A stretch of DNA of 64,000 bases from Hemibagrus wyckioides (GCF_019097595.1 NC_080715.1:22733573-22797572), one strand, 5' to 3'. Positions 39,168 through 51,364 are shown, counted from the first letter of the stretch. A program made the numbers and translations. Notes: generated by a model not told the origin, from the sequence alone.

Positions 39168-40900
39168 TCAGTCAAGTGGAACAGCAGAAATACACAGGTT
39201 ATTTAAGGCACATGCAACCTGTACCATCTTGTCGAAAGTGGTCACATTGGTGCTACGATCAATGACTGTAAAAGCGCTCTCCACTGGTCCAGTCAGCATA
39301 GAATATCTCTTTTTGACCATTTGTATCACCCGCTCCACGTGCTTATTCACGTGAAGTCTCTCTGTAGTAGCCAGTGAAGCATCTTCTCTTGTGTCCTGGT
39401 TACTCTGGTTAAGCTCATTTAGTTCGCTACTAGTGAGCATGAGCTCAGCTCTGTGAGCACCTACCAAGTCCTTAATGCCAAAATCCCGTTCTGCCAGAAC
39501 CACATCTCCAGGCAGGAGCTTATGAAGGAGGCCACAACTCTCGACTAGAGTCTTATCACTAATGTTGCCAGGTGCTCCTCTGGAGACGAACATGACCGCC
39601 CCCTGGGGGGCAACACCAATAACGTATTTGAGTTCACTGACAAACACAGACTGTGATGATTGATTGGTCATCTCTCTTGTTGCTCTGGCAGCTTGACGAT
39701 GTGTATCTATACTGACTGCTTTTTCAAGGGATACTGTAAAACAGTCTATGATCACAGCGCAGTCTGGATACGTACACTTCACAGCTTCTGGCAAGTTTTT
39801 CCGGAGCTCCACTCTAGACGGCCAGAACACAGCAGTGGGAACCAGCATGGTAAACATTATGTTGATGATTCGATGGACAGTCCTGGTTACTGTGGAAACT
39901 TTAACTCCAAAACGGTAAGCCAAGTCCTGATTCCTAAGATCAAGTCTAAGTCTCATTAAAGTCAAAAGTAACTGTTGGAACTTTGTAAGCTTTGCATTTT
40001 TGTCCCCTTTCATATGCGGCACAAGAAGCCACATTACCGTCTCGAAGACAAAATAGTTTGGTAATCCTGTGTAGAACTGAACCTTTTCTGGATCATTCCG
40101 AAATGAGGCTTCAGTGAGAGACATCTTCTCTAAGGACTCCTTCAGTTTCATATTCTCTTTCTTCAGGGCATTTACTTTGGCCTCATAAATGATAGACTTT
40201 GTGAAGCGGTTTCTGGGTAGATCTTCTTCTTTGCTCTCATTTTCACTTTCTTCCATCACTTCAATATCTTTTCTTTCATCATCACTGTTCACACAAGAGG
40301 ATGTGCTTTCTGGCTCACCTTGGCATTGGCTATGAATATGGCCTTCATTAAAACGTCCCTGACCTTGTAGGAAAAGTAAGGCATTTGCAGCCTCAACTTG
40401 TGCTTCTTGTTTGTCATATGGCTCAAAGGCGTGTGCTTCTTTAATGTCTGAGGATAGTGTAGCAGAGGTGAAAACCGAAGGGATGTAGTCAGGAGATCTG
40501 GGATTCTTCACTTGTTTACCTGTGATGAAACAAGGAAATTATCAGCAAGCTCAAAAAAAAAACGTAAACAAATATATAAATACATCACGTCACGTGCTGT
40601 CACGTGCGTTCACTTACACATGACCAGTTATGAAATGATGTATGTGGATTGAGCATCACCTGTGGATTGAGCATCACCTGTGGATTGAGCATATGTTAGA
40701 TAACTTTCTTTCAATAGACTACCTGAAATGAAGTGGTTACTGCAGAGTCTGCTGCCCTCGTTTGGCACCCAGCCCTTACGATTCACAGCAGCAATCCAGC
40801 GCTGCTTCCTCTCCGGATCACGCGGAAACCTGTAGAAGGATAACGCGGTACCGGGAGTCCTCCTGTTCCGACACCCTGCCACCACGCACGTGTGAACCAT
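39168..40900 (-). CDS. THAP domain plus DDE_4 transposase-like protein (ISL2EU/Harbinger-related), 509 residues
   Basis: Two exons: 40900-40723 and 40519-39168, joined in phase by a GT-AG intron that splits the zinc-binding domain. The N-terminal THAP domain (C2CH: Cys5, Cys10, Cys53, His56, then Pro26, Trp35 and Phe57) binds DNA in this family. The exon junction restores the usual HFISG…SPDYIPSVF ending. An acidic linker and short coiled coil (about 150-192) precede a helix-turn-helix (about 205-280). The DDE_Tnp_4 fold has candidate acidic residues Asp318 (VIIDC), Asp381 (NISDK) and Glu455 (HVERVIQ). The often seen LADRGF motif reads LAERDF here, which may impair catalysis. There are no internal stops. 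I did not identify terminal inverted repeats, so I cannot say whether it is a recent transposon or a domesticated host gene. It is divergent to SAP18, 419 bases apart. Confidence 0.88.
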
Positions 40901-41319
40901 ATTAAGCACACCAAAAAGACGAAATCATGAAGGCATACAGTGAGAATATTTATATTCTGACTCCCAAAATGTCGGTGGGGGTGAGGTGGTAGGGTACCAC
41001 TCTAGGCGGAATGTCTAATTCCTATTAATTCCCTACATAGTGCACTACATACATTAGGAATATGAGGGATTCTGCTGTCTGAGTAGTTCACTACATGTCC
41101 ACTAGGCAGCGATTTCAAACACAGCCATAGACAAGCGCAGTTACTGCAGACGTCTGGGGCTGCCGTCATCTGCTCGTGTCATTTACTGAACGGTGATTGG
41201 TCAAGGAAACGTGCTATCTATGATGTCATCGCAAAGCGCCTAGTGCCCAGCGGTAAGGATAGCGCTTGGACGCCATTTAGTCTAGTTTTCGGTATTTTTT
41301 TAGTGGACATTGGGACGAT
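40901..41319. promoter_or_regulatory. Shared upstream region of the THAP-DDE gene and SAP18
   Basis: 419 bases separate the two divergent start codons. It contains an inverted CCAAT (GATTGGTCAA near 41195). A stretch at 41035-41110 has the TAGTGCACTACAT motif common in fish repeats. Bidirectional promoter function is inferred from geometry only. Confidence 0.35.
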
Positions 41320-42591
41320 ATGGCTGTGGAATCCAGGGTTACGCAAGAAGAAATCAAGAAAGAACCAGAGAAGCCGGTTGATAGAGAAAAGGTACACTGG
41401 CAGATACTTTGGATTTTGAATTAACTTGTTAGCTAGACATGCTATCGCCGAGTGCTTGTTTGCAGGCTATTAGCGAAATGTGCTAACACGCAACCGAGCA
41501 CATACCTCATCACCGCCGCCTTAGTGAATGCATATTGCTTTTCTAATCGAAACTTGACTTGTAGTAGAGTAAATATAGGTATATTGAGTTTTTAACTTTC
41601 TTTCTCGTTCGTGATAATTGCAGATCTAGACTTAGATCAGAGCTTGATATCGCTGGTGTTAATTGTGTTGTGTTCTGTTGTTCAGACATGCCCGCTGCTG
41701 CTCAGAGTTTTCACGACTAATAATGGGAGACATCATCGAATGGACGAGTTTGCCCGAGGAAATGTGCCATCGAGCGAGCTTCAGATTTACACATGGTAGA
41801 GCAACTCTTCTGTCTCCACAAACTAACGCACTTTCTTGTCAAAGTAACTTCTCCAAATGGGCATTCATTGTCTTGAAATCCTGAACTGTAGTAGGTGGTG
41901 GTGGACACAATAACCCAATTTCTCGATATTTAGACTTGATCTTTAACACTCTACAATCTATCAGTAAAATTAATTGGCTTATAACCCTTATGCTGCTTCC
42001 CAGTATGCCAAAAGTTGGGTTGAGTTGATTCTTGTTGACACAGTTAGTTTAAAAGTCTATCTAGTCTATCCTAACACTTAATGTCATAATTCGTATGCAT
42101 GCACAGAGAATTTCTCTGAGAATGTCAAGAGATTAAGCTGAAACCATAATGTAGCACTTCAATATTTTGTATTTCATGATATCTTGTATGAACTGGGAAT
42201 ACGTGTTGTGTGACAGGATGGACGCTACCCTTAAAGAACTTACCAGCCTGGTGAAAGAGGTTTATCCTGAGGCTCGAAAGAAAGGCACACATTTTGCTTT
42301 TGCCATCGTGTACCCGGACCCAAAACGGCAGGTTTACAGGTAAATGAGATTATCTTTAATTGGTATAACTGACCTGTGCATGTGTGTGATCACTTTTCCT
42401 TGATTATCTCTGATTACTATGTTTTTTGCTGTAGGGTTAAGGAGATTGGGAACACCGTGTCGGGTCGAAAGGGGGCAGATGACTCCATGACTTTGCAATC
42501 TCAGCGCTTTCAGATCGGGGATTACCTGGACATAGCCATCACGCCTCCGAACCGTGCTCCTCCATTACAAGGGCGTATGAGACCGTACTGA
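41320..42591 (+). CDS. sap18: SAP18, Sin3A-associated protein of 18 kDa, complete
   Basis: SAP18 has a ubiquitin-like fold. It is a subunit of the ASAP/PSAP complexes (with RNPS1 and acinus or pinin) on the exon junction complex and is also linked to the Sin3-HDAC corepressor. Four exons: 41320-41391, 41686-41795, 42217-42339 and 42435-42591. They total 462 nt, giving 153 residues, the same length as human. Phases are 0, 2 and 2, with clean GT-AG sites. Diagnostic stretches are CPLLLRVFTTNNGRHH, ELQIYTWMDATLKELTSLV and GDYLDIAITPPNRAPP, ending GRMRPY. The first exon carries the variable KKEPEKPVDREK tail. A polyadenylation signal AATAAA is at 42732-42737. No anomaly seen. Confidence 0.98.
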
Positions 42592-42731
42592 ACTTCTGCA
42601 GACAATTCAGCTTATAACTTTTTTTGTTGCATATTTTCTTTGACATTTTAAGCTTCCTATTTGTTGGAATCTGATTTATTCTGAATTTTTAAAATGTTCC
42701 TTCATTTAACACAGTGTACATTGTTTTGCTG

Positions 42732-42737
42732 AATAAA
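42732..42737 (+). terminator. sap18: SAP18 polyadenylation signal
   Basis: AATAAA 141 bases after the SAP18 stop codon, followed by T-rich sequence. Confidence 0.8.
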
Positions 42738-43204
42738 TCTTTTTTTTCCTACAAAACATTGTTTGCTTGTTGAAATTCCCAATAGATTATATTGTGTATA
42801 AAAAAAAAAAAAACCATTCGTTTGGTTCATCCACCTTTTTTTTCCCCAACTAAGAGGCATCAGAAAATGTTACATGAGTCCCAATAAGGGAACATGGTGA
42901 GCATCAATGCTCACTTTATTTTGGTGCCATGTGATTTTTTTTTTAAAGGAATTAATATTCCAATATCCTGGAGGGATTTTGTGATTCAGAGAGCGCCTTT
43001 AAAATGTCTGACTCCCTGATCAGTGCGCTGACTACTGAATTAGGCAGCTGATTGTGACAAAGCCTCGTGATTGGTTTTAGCCATAAATGAACACAGCAGG
43101 TTTTCACTGATAGTTTCAATGTCAGCCTTGAACTATACAATCTTGTGGTATACTTATGATTACCTCGCTCTGCAGACAACACTAGCATTCTGGTAGAAGT
43201 AAAT

Positions 43205-43498
43205 CATTTCTCCAAGGCTGTTTTTCCAGCTAACATTATTCTATAATCTGGCAGGTTGTTACAAGTCCTGCACAGTGGCCAGAAGGATATTGAGCCATTC
43301 CTCTTGCAGAACAGTCGCTGGGTCACTAGTGAAACTTCCTAAAACTGCTTCATACAATTCACTTGCTGGAACGTTCCTCCAAATGACCCCAAACTGGCTC
43401 AATAATATTCAGACCTGGTGACTGTGCAGGCCATGGGAGATGTTCAGTTTCACTGTTATGTTCATCAAGCCACTCTGTATCCTGAGTAACTTATTAAT
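43205..43498 (-). pseudogene. Tc1-like transposase, C-terminal fragment (distal side of LINE insertion)
   Basis: The minus strand reads EWLDEHNSETEHLPWPAQSP, then GLNIIEPVWGHLEER, the catalytic-Glu region of Tc1-type transposases. The normal Asp of SPDLN is Gly. Downstream codons contain frame disruptions. The matching upstream part lies at 44891-45240, on the other side of the LINE. It differs from the family A copies elsewhere. Confidence 0.75.
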
Positions 43499-44890
43499 GC
43501 ATCAATAGATAGATAGATAGATACAACTTTATTGTCATTGCAAAGTACAAGTACATAGCAATGAAATGCTGTTCAGCATCTACCAGAAGTGCAAATAGTA
43601 GAAACTGTGCAAATGAACAATTGCAGACAAATATGTAAATGTATATATGTACATCAATAAATAAGGCTGTGTCAGAATGTGCATAAAGTTGTATTTACAG
43701 CAGATAAAATGTCAGGTGTAATTATAAATTTTGCAAAGATACCCAGGTCACTGAGCTTAGCGATCAGTTTACTAGGGACGACTGTATTAAAAGCAGAGCT
43801 GAAGTCAATGAACAACTTCCGAATGTATGTATTGTTATTGTCCAGGTGGGTTAGAGCTAGATGAAGAGCAGTGGAAATGGCATCCTCTGTTGACCTATTT
43901 GGGCAGTAGGCAAACTGGTGTGGGTCCAGTGTAGGTGGGAGACATGCTATGAGGTGACTTACTACCAGCTTGTTCAGGCACTTCACAGAAGAATGCTTGG
44001 GCACTGGTATGATGGTTGTAGTCTTCAGACATGTGGGAACAGTGGCCTGGGCCAGTGGCAGGTTGAAAATGTCAGTGAAGTCTTGCGCCAGTTGGTCAGC
44101 ACAAGTCCTGAGCACACATCCGGGTAGGCCTTCAGGACCAGGTGACTTACGTGGATCTACTCTGCTCAGTGCTGAGTGTACCTCTGTTGTGGAGAGTGGT
44201 ATTGGATGAGCAACCGTAGAGGAGTCATCATTCCTGGTGTGGTGTATGACGCCTTGGTCAAAGTGAGCAAAGAAGTGGTTGAGCTCGTCTGGGAGGAAGG
44301 CATTGCTGGTAGGTAGAGACTGTATTGTTGGTTTGTGGTCAGTGATGGTCTGGATGCCTTTCCACATGCGTCTGGGGTTGGAGTTGCAGTGGAAGTGCTC
44401 TTCAATGTACAGTTTATGTGCATACTTGGCTTTCCTAATTCCCCTTTTCAGGTTGGCCCTGGCTCTGCATTGCCGGATTTAAAAGCAGCATCTCTTGTTT
44501 TCAGCAAGAGGCGGACCTCAGAGTTCATCCATGGCTTCTGATTAGGAAAGTGTTTCACATGTTTGACAGTGGTGACGGTGTCAATACACGTTGATATGGT
44601 CCAGTACAGATGATGTATAGATGTTGATGTCTGTCTGTGCACCTGAGATGGCCTGTGAGGCAAATATGCTCCAGTCAGTGTCTTGTAGCTGTTGCTGTAG
44701 TGAGAAAATGCCCCTCTCTGGCCATACCTTCACCGTCTTCACTGATGGCTTCACACGTTTGATGAGTGGTGTGTATTTGGGTAGCATGAACAAAGAGAGG
44801 TGGTCAGACTGACCCAAGTGGGGGAGGGAAATGGCCCTGTATGCCTCAGCAATGTTGGTGTAAACATGGTCCAAATTTGGGAAGTACAGA
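43499..44890 (-). mobile_element. 5'-truncated LINE (CR1/L2-like) retrotransposon, inactive
   Basis: On the minus strand, from 44890: the end of an endonuclease domain (LDHVYTNIAEAYRAISLPHL, GQSDHLSLF), then a linker (PWMNSEVRLLLKTRDAAFKS). A reverse transcriptase N-terminal part follows (RKSPGPEGLPGCVL, LDPHQFAYCPNRSTEDAIST, KLFIDFSSAFNTVVPSKL). The frame shifts at least once near 44450 and stops at about 43672 before the palm YADD region. The element ends GACAATAAAGTTGTATCTAT with an ATCT repeat (43505-43522), the typical LINE 3' tail. Part of the RT is deleted between 43672 and the tail. Confidence 0.85.
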
Positions 44891-45240
44891 TCAAGATCTT
44901 AAATACACAGCAAGACTGGTGACAATATTTGAACCGATGGGTGTACATGGTCCTCCAAAATGGTTTTGGAGTCCTTGACAGAGACATGCCCATCTAGCAG
45001 TAGGGCTAGTAGTGGGCTTAAGGAATGGCATGATATTGCAGCAGCTCATCAATGATCCACCCACATGCTTCACTCTGACCATGCAACAGTCCCGGGTAGT
45101 AAGTTGCTTTGGGGGCTTCTTCACACCGTAACTGCTTCAGATGTGTGAAGGTGTACTCACCAGAAAACAATACGTTTCTGTTGCATCGTACACAGCCCAA
45201 GATTTCTGATTCTGGCCTAATTGAAACCAGCACTTGGCAT
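44891..45240 (-). pseudogene. Tc1-like transposase, central fragment (proximal side of LINE insertion)
   Basis: Minus-strand codons include EEAPKATYYPG-like and KHVGGSLMSCCNIM, then TILEDHVHPSVQILSP. They correspond to the central Tc1 catalytic segment normally reading VKHGGGSIMLWG…DHVHPF. Stops and frameshifts are present. It is interrupted by the LINE and continues at 43498. Confidence 0.65.
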
Positions 45241-46137
45241 TGGCAAGAGTAACCACAATGACAATTATCTCCTTTTAAGATTATTATTTACAACCCTATG
45301 GAATAAAGCATTTCTTATACAGGAGACTTAAACATGATTGTTGGCAATTATACACAAAAATTGATGTATACAGGGTCATGTCTCTGCTTCTCTCCTTCTG
45401 CCTACTCACACCTATCTTGTAGGACATACTGTGTTGGTTAAAAGTCTGAACCAAAGGAAGGTTACTATTAGACTTCATTTGTCAACCCTGGATACACCGC
45501 TTCTCCTTAAAAAAAAAAGATGGCCAATCACTTAACAGGAATGAATATGAGTCTCAAACAAATCTGTAGCAGTGGGAATCACTTGGGATCTACAGTGGTG
45601 GTGTAATTTGTAAATGATTGTAAAAATAAACTGTATAAATGTTCTGTTTGATTATTTGTATTCATTTCTAAAAATTCTTTCTTTAACTTTTTCTTTAGAA
45701 AAATCATTCACTGTTCATACATACAGAAGAGAGACTAAAAAGATTTTAATTCAAAAGTCAGGGAGCAAAACAGATTCTTTTAGCTGTCTTTGTACAGTAA
45801 AACTGATGGTTTCAGTTTGTGAAATAGCTGTGGCTGTAGAAATAACATCACAAGCACATTAACAGAAACCTAGCGTTCGTGTAAATATAGGTGATTCTTA
45901 AATACAAATTAAATGTGTACACATACAAATATTTTATTAGCAGCACAATATGCATTTGCTAGATAAAAATGGACTGAAGCAGAAAAAACACTTGGACAGG
46001 GTGTCTGAAGATTTCATATTCTTTTCATGTGATGAAGCATGTTGTCAGTGCAACTAAATCAGTAAAAAAAAAAAAAAAAAAAAATCTTTATGTATGTACA
46101 GAAACCAACAATCTTAAAGAAATGAAATGAAGTCTTT
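45241..46137. other. SKA3 3' flank and 3'UTR
   Basis: Mostly AT-rich sequence. A homopolymer A run lies at 46063-46084. On the minus strand an AATAAA lies near 45933-45938, a plausible SKA3 polyadenylation signal about 200 bases after the stop. Nothing else recognised. Confidence 0.45.
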
Positions 46138-49100
46138 TTATGCCTTGGTTAGGACTTTAAAACTTGCATTTCTTCCAAATCCCTGCACATTCTCCAACCT
46201 TTTCAGCTCCACAAGGCACAAGATGTACATGGGAGCTTGAGGCCCCACATCCAAGATCTTCCTCAACTCCTCCATATGAAATTCTTCAGAGTTCGACTCA
46301 CCGCCTAGCAGAGAAGACACAATTTAAAAAATATTTGATCGATTTAAACGAAAATTTTCTGGCAGGAGTAAAATGTGACTGAGGCTCCACTGACCGGTAC
46401 GCCGGTCCTCAAGCACTTGGTTGATTTTGTTGAGAGCTAAGTTGAGACTGGTGAGGGGAATTTGCTTCATGTAAGAGGCCAGTCCATGAAACTCTTTTTC
46501 AGATACTTGAGCAACACACTGAGTTCTATCATGACAGGAGAAGCAGAAGAAGAGATGAGTGGGTTATACAGTATCAATTGAACTACTTAAGTTTTTGTGT
46601 GTGTGTGGTTGGTGGGGGGGTGGCATAGCAAAATCAAGCAATTCTGCTTGCAAAACCTCCTGGAGGGACTGAATTAAAGAGATGAGCTAGTGATCATAAA
46701 ATCCACTGCAGGACCCTTGAGTAAAAGTCATTTCCCATAGGACATGTTTCTTAAGAGTTACATATTTACTTGAGCCTGTGTACTGCGCTGCTCTTGCTTT
46801 ATACCCGTTATCTTCTCCTGGGCGTGTGACTACATTTAAATCCACCGAAACTCCACTCTGTATGCAGTTCAAAACTCAGAACTACAAAGCTGCCATGAAA
46901 AAAAGATTCTTGTATGTGAATGATACTTATACAAAAAACAGTCCTACCTGTTCTCCTTCCCAGGAGCCAGCGTGTTCAAACTAGCCTTTGAGCTTGTGTG
47001 TACTGATGTAGTGGTGGGTTGTTTATTATTAGCCTGAGCCATAAGCTACAAGAGTAAAGAAAGTAAGTTCACATTAGTTCACATGCAGGCAAGATCCACT
47101 CAAATTCAGACAACAATGTTTCAAATAGCTTTAAACTGCACAAACTTATCCATGATCATATTCATATTCATTATATATTTGCTATTAAACCTTTATCCTT
47201 AGTAAGTTGTGTGGAAAATATTTCAAACTGTGGCTTAATCACAGTTCAGCCAGACTCATCATATGATTTTGTATCTGAAATACTCACTTGTATTGACACT
47301 ACTATTAGGACAAATGTGGCTGTTTATTTTAATCCAAGATTAGCTCACTTTAAAGATATCCTGTGTGACGGAGCTCATATCCGGCATCTCAGGTGTCCGT
47401 GGCTCAACATCAAACTCCATGCGGCTGCGTGGCGTGGTCAGACACCATTCCTGAGTGTGTTCATCAGCTTGAAGCGCAGGAACTGGAGGCTCAGTCACTC
47501 CTGACTGCTTACCTGTCCCTGTCTTTATTCCACAAAACAGAGGTTTATTTTAGGCTTCAGTGGTGCTAAGCACAAAATCTTAACAGATGGGCATCTACTT
47601 ACACAAGGTAAAGTGCTGCTAAAAAACGACTGCAGTCTTGGCATTTCGGGTGTGAGCTCCTCCATCTGAGAAAAGCTGACTGGCATTTGTGGACTTTCAG
47701 ATGATGGAACTCTGACAGATGGGTCTTTGGCAGGGTGGGATGTGCTCTTCAGTGAACCATCATTCTGTTTGGTTTCCTGAGGAGGAATAGTGATCAGTGG
47801 ATCTTATTTGTGAGAAATGCCCACACATTCATCTATGTTTAAACATGCTTCATATCCCATAGTCAGCACTGATCAGGCATCAAATCTTTAAATCCATGGC
47901 ACACACCTTTCTAGCACTGATGAGCTTGCTGAGGTAAGGTGTCTCAAATGTGGGGAGTTCAGGTGTAGCGGTGGCAGTACTTGGCCGAGAGAGGGATTCA
48001 GGATCGCTCCCTCCGTTTGGCAGAGAACAAGATTGACCCAGTGGTGTATTCATCTTAATCTCCAGAGTGGAAAGCACAGGCATCTCTGGGGACTTCATGC
48101 TGTCTGTCCAACCAAAAACAGGAATAATTAAGGGTCATTAGGGGTTGATTCTGCATAAAAATCACAGTAAATAAATCTAAGCAGTCTAGTCATGGTCTTT
48201 CACACAGATAAAAACTGTTTTATCTAAAAATTAAATAAATAAATAGGCAAATTTCTTTACAAATAGCCCAAACCTGGCCTCTAGCAGAGAAATAGCACAA
48301 AGTAGCTCAAAGATAAGAGCTGTTAAGTGAAGCTACATCATTCTAACAAAATGCAGGTAAGATTTTTTTTTTTTTATAATAGTTTTTTTTAAGTATGATG
48401 TGTGAAAATATTATTTGTGTGAAAATATTAATTGAATTAAAAATCAAGATGAAAACAATGAAATATTTACCACCAGAAAGCCTCCCAAGAGAGACACAAG
48501 ATGGAGCTGCAGGCAGGTTGTGTGGTTCTCTCTGAGCAGGCTGTTGTGTTGAGCTTGTAAAGATACAACACACACACACACACACACAAGTGTATAACTA
48601 TATGTTAGTCATATTAAATTTTAATCACACATAATTCACTTATAATTCTACATGCACAAATTTCTTTAGGAGGTGTGGGATTGACATGGTCTACCTGTTA
48701 TTCTGCCTGTCTTTGGGTGGTTTCTTACGGAACAGATCCATCGTGAAATCGTTATTAAAACACATTGTGCTTTCTGTGATGCCAAAGTCTTCCAGTCGAG
48801 GTGTCAGAGCCTCCTCGTCCATACTCAGAGAGCACTTGGGTGTCTTTGGCTGGAATTCACACATTGTCTTGAGAAGCGATGGTGGCGTGAGAGCCATGGC
48901 TGGAACAGGAGCGACGTCTTGAGACCTGTCTGGATTGCAGAGCATCTGCAGGTGAAGTGCAGTCAAGCCGAAATCCGAGAGCTGTGGTGTGCGCATTGGG
49001 TCAACAGCTGGAGGTGGCATCTTCTCAGGTGTTTTACACTCTGGAGCTTCAACCAGCTCTTCTTCATCTCCTGCTGTCTCCTCAGAGACATCTCCCTCAG

Positions 49101-51036
49101 GCTCATCATGCACAGACCTCACATCGGCTTCACCTTTGCAATTCACTTCTAGGAAACAAGAGCAAATACACACGTGCAAGAATTATACACTTGGTTGCTG
49201 GATTTAAAAGTGCATGTTGGGATGAGGAAAAAACGTTCACAAAACAAAACATCCAGCCAAAAGTAGTCTTAGGTCAGAAACTGATCACAAATAAACAGCT
49301 AGAGGTTAATGAACACTAATTATGTACTGCTGTACCTGATACATACCACACATATATGATATATGCTCAATGTGTTCCTTTTCTATAGTTACTACTGCTA
49401 AATTTTGCAGAGCAACAGATTAGACATTATCTAGAGAGTGCACATATATAGCAGGACTATTTGAGAAAAACAATCATAATGAATAATAATAATAAAAAAT
49501 GTTTCAGTTAAAGGGGCCATTAATCATAGCCATTATACTAAAAATACTACTAAGTATCAGATGCACACCTGGCTTCAGGGAGATTTTCTGTGGTTTGTAG
49601 CCGTATTTTTCATAGTGTCTCTGAATTCTTTCAATGTCCTCTGTAGTCCGCTGTTTCAGCACCATGCAGGCTTTAATGAAACTCCTCAGCTCAGTGCTCC
49701 CATCCTCCTGAGATGCCACTTGACTTTGGACCTTTTTCTGCAAATTATGATCAAATCATGTCAGTCAATGACGGAGGAAGATAGCTGAGCAGGTTAAAAT
49801 ATAACTGGCTGTAGACAGCTACTTACCTTAAGTGCTCTAACTTCAGAATGGAGCGTATGTAGTGCTAGGACTGCACCACTTTCTGTTTCATCTAAACAAG
49901 CCAGCAAATCAAAAACATCCCATTAAGACACATAAAGCTCTAAATACATCCGTCTATTTTCTGTAGCACTTATCCTTCACAAGGTCATGGGGAACCTGAA
50001 GACTATCCCAGGGGACTCACAATCACACACACTACAGACAATTTATAGATGCATGAAGCTGGAATCCTTGGAGAAAACCCCAGAAGCACATGCAAACTCC
50101 AACCCTGGATTGTAACCCCAAACCCTGCAGGTATAAGGAAACTAACCACAAAACCACAGAGCCCACTCTCATAATAAAGCACATCAAAACTTAATAATAA
50201 ACCACAATTAGTTTACATGACAGATTCCCAAACCTGGAGTATGGTTGTCATGCACATTCAAGCATTTTCCCTGCTCTAGCACCTAAGATTATACACTATA
50301 TTGCCAAAAGTTTTGGGACACCCCTCCAAATCATTTAATTCAGAGGTTGGGCTCGGCCCCTTAGTTCCAATAAAAGAAACTCTTAATGCTTACCAAGACA
50401 TTTTGGACAATTTCATGCTCCCAACTTTCTGGGAACAGTTTGGGGATGACCCCTTCCTGTTCCAACATGACTGCACACCAGTGTACAAAGCAAGGTCCAT
50501 AAAGACATGGATGAGTGAGATTAGTGTGGAGGAACTTGACTGGCCTGAACAGAGTCCTGACCTGAACCGGATAGAACACCTTTGGGATGAACTTGAGCAG
50601 AGACTGCGAGCCAGGCCAAAACTGGGATTCTGCCAGTAGATTTGCCATGAATTTAAAATGGAGTTGGCCCACCGTTTGCAGCTATGAAATATGAAATTGT
50701 CCAAAATGTCTTGGTATGCTGAAGCATTAAGAGTTCCTTTCACTGGAACTAAGGGGCCGAGCCCAACCACTGAATTCAATGATTTGGAGGGGTGTCCCAA
50801 AACTTTTGCCAATATAGTGTATGAATAATTGAATCATGCGTTGCAATCTAAAAAACACAAAACTCTATAGGGCAGTTTCTGTACGTCTATATAAAGCACT
50901 TAAATGAGAATTAATATGAGGTACCATCGTCCTGGTCCAGGTTTTGACTCGCAGTATGTTCTAGATTGGCTCTCTCTGTGTCTAACAACACAGTCAGACT
51001 CCGCAACTTGGCGAAAAAGCGTGTCGACGTGTCCAT
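46138..51036 (-). CDS. ska3: SKA3, spindle and kinetochore-associated protein 3, complete
   Basis: SKA3 is a subunit of the SKA1-SKA2-SKA3 complex that couples kinetochores to microtubules and binds NDC80 after CDK1 phosphorylation. Eleven coding exons: 51036-50925, 49891-49827, 49737-49569, 49148-48695, 48553-48471, 48103-47907, 47776-47603, 47522-47349, 47045-46948, 46525-46395 and 46304-46138. They sum to 1824 nt (607 residues; human 412). All phases join. The N-terminus [19 protein letters not shown] matches the SKA3 coiled coil, continuing in exon 3 with [16 protein letters not shown]. The middle has repeated TP motifs ([34 protein letters not shown]) typical of SKA3. The C-terminal globular part ([36 protein letters not shown]) resembles non-mammalian SKA3. 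The exon 8 acceptor (AAAG|ACAGGG at 47522) is the only one that keeps phase. A 5'UTR intron acceptor at 51067-51068 is likely. Confidence 0.93.
49945..50160. repeat. Dispersed repeat, CATCCGTCTATTTTCTGTAG class
   Basis: A diverged relative of the repeats at 4553 and 16695 (GGAGAAAACCCCAGAAGCAC, ATGCAAACTCCAACCC) inside SKA3 intron 1. Confidence 0.5.
50294..50819. mobile_element. Fold-back Tc1 family A element
   Basis: The plus-strand arm (50294-50617) runs from the TIR through a transposase C-terminal segment ([37 protein letters not shown]). It joins at CCAGGCCAAAACTGGGA (50611-50627) a piece of the opposite end and then an inverted copy of the first arm's end (50690-50819). Both outer ends are therefore 5' ends of the parental transposon. 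In SKA3 intron 1. Confidence 0.85.
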
Positions 51037-51066
51037 GGGAATTATTCTGGTTGGCTCTCAGAGAAG

Positions 51067-51068
51067 CT
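51067..51068 (-). other. ska3: Probable 3' splice site of a SKA3 5'UTR intron
   Basis: Minus strand TTTTGTATTTCTTCTCGTAC then TAG|CTTCTCTGAG: a long pyrimidine tract with an AG 30 bases before the start codon. The donor was not identified. Confidence 0.45.
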
Positions 51069-51364
51069 AGTACGAGAAGAAATACAAAACAAATGTAAAT
51101 CTCCAATACAAACATCGCCATCAGCCGCTGGTCCAGCTACATTAGCGGCTCATTAGCACCAGACCCTCTCCTAGCAAAACAAAACTACTCAGCGTGCTTT
51201 TTAATATATAACGCAACACAAATTACCGTTCAATTAAGTTACACATATCACATTATTTTACTATAGTGTATATGTTAAAATGTAATGTAGCGCAAATTTA
51301 CATACATTTTCAATAATTAAAAAACACAAGAGAGATAGTAAATAAACGCACAGAAACGACCGCC

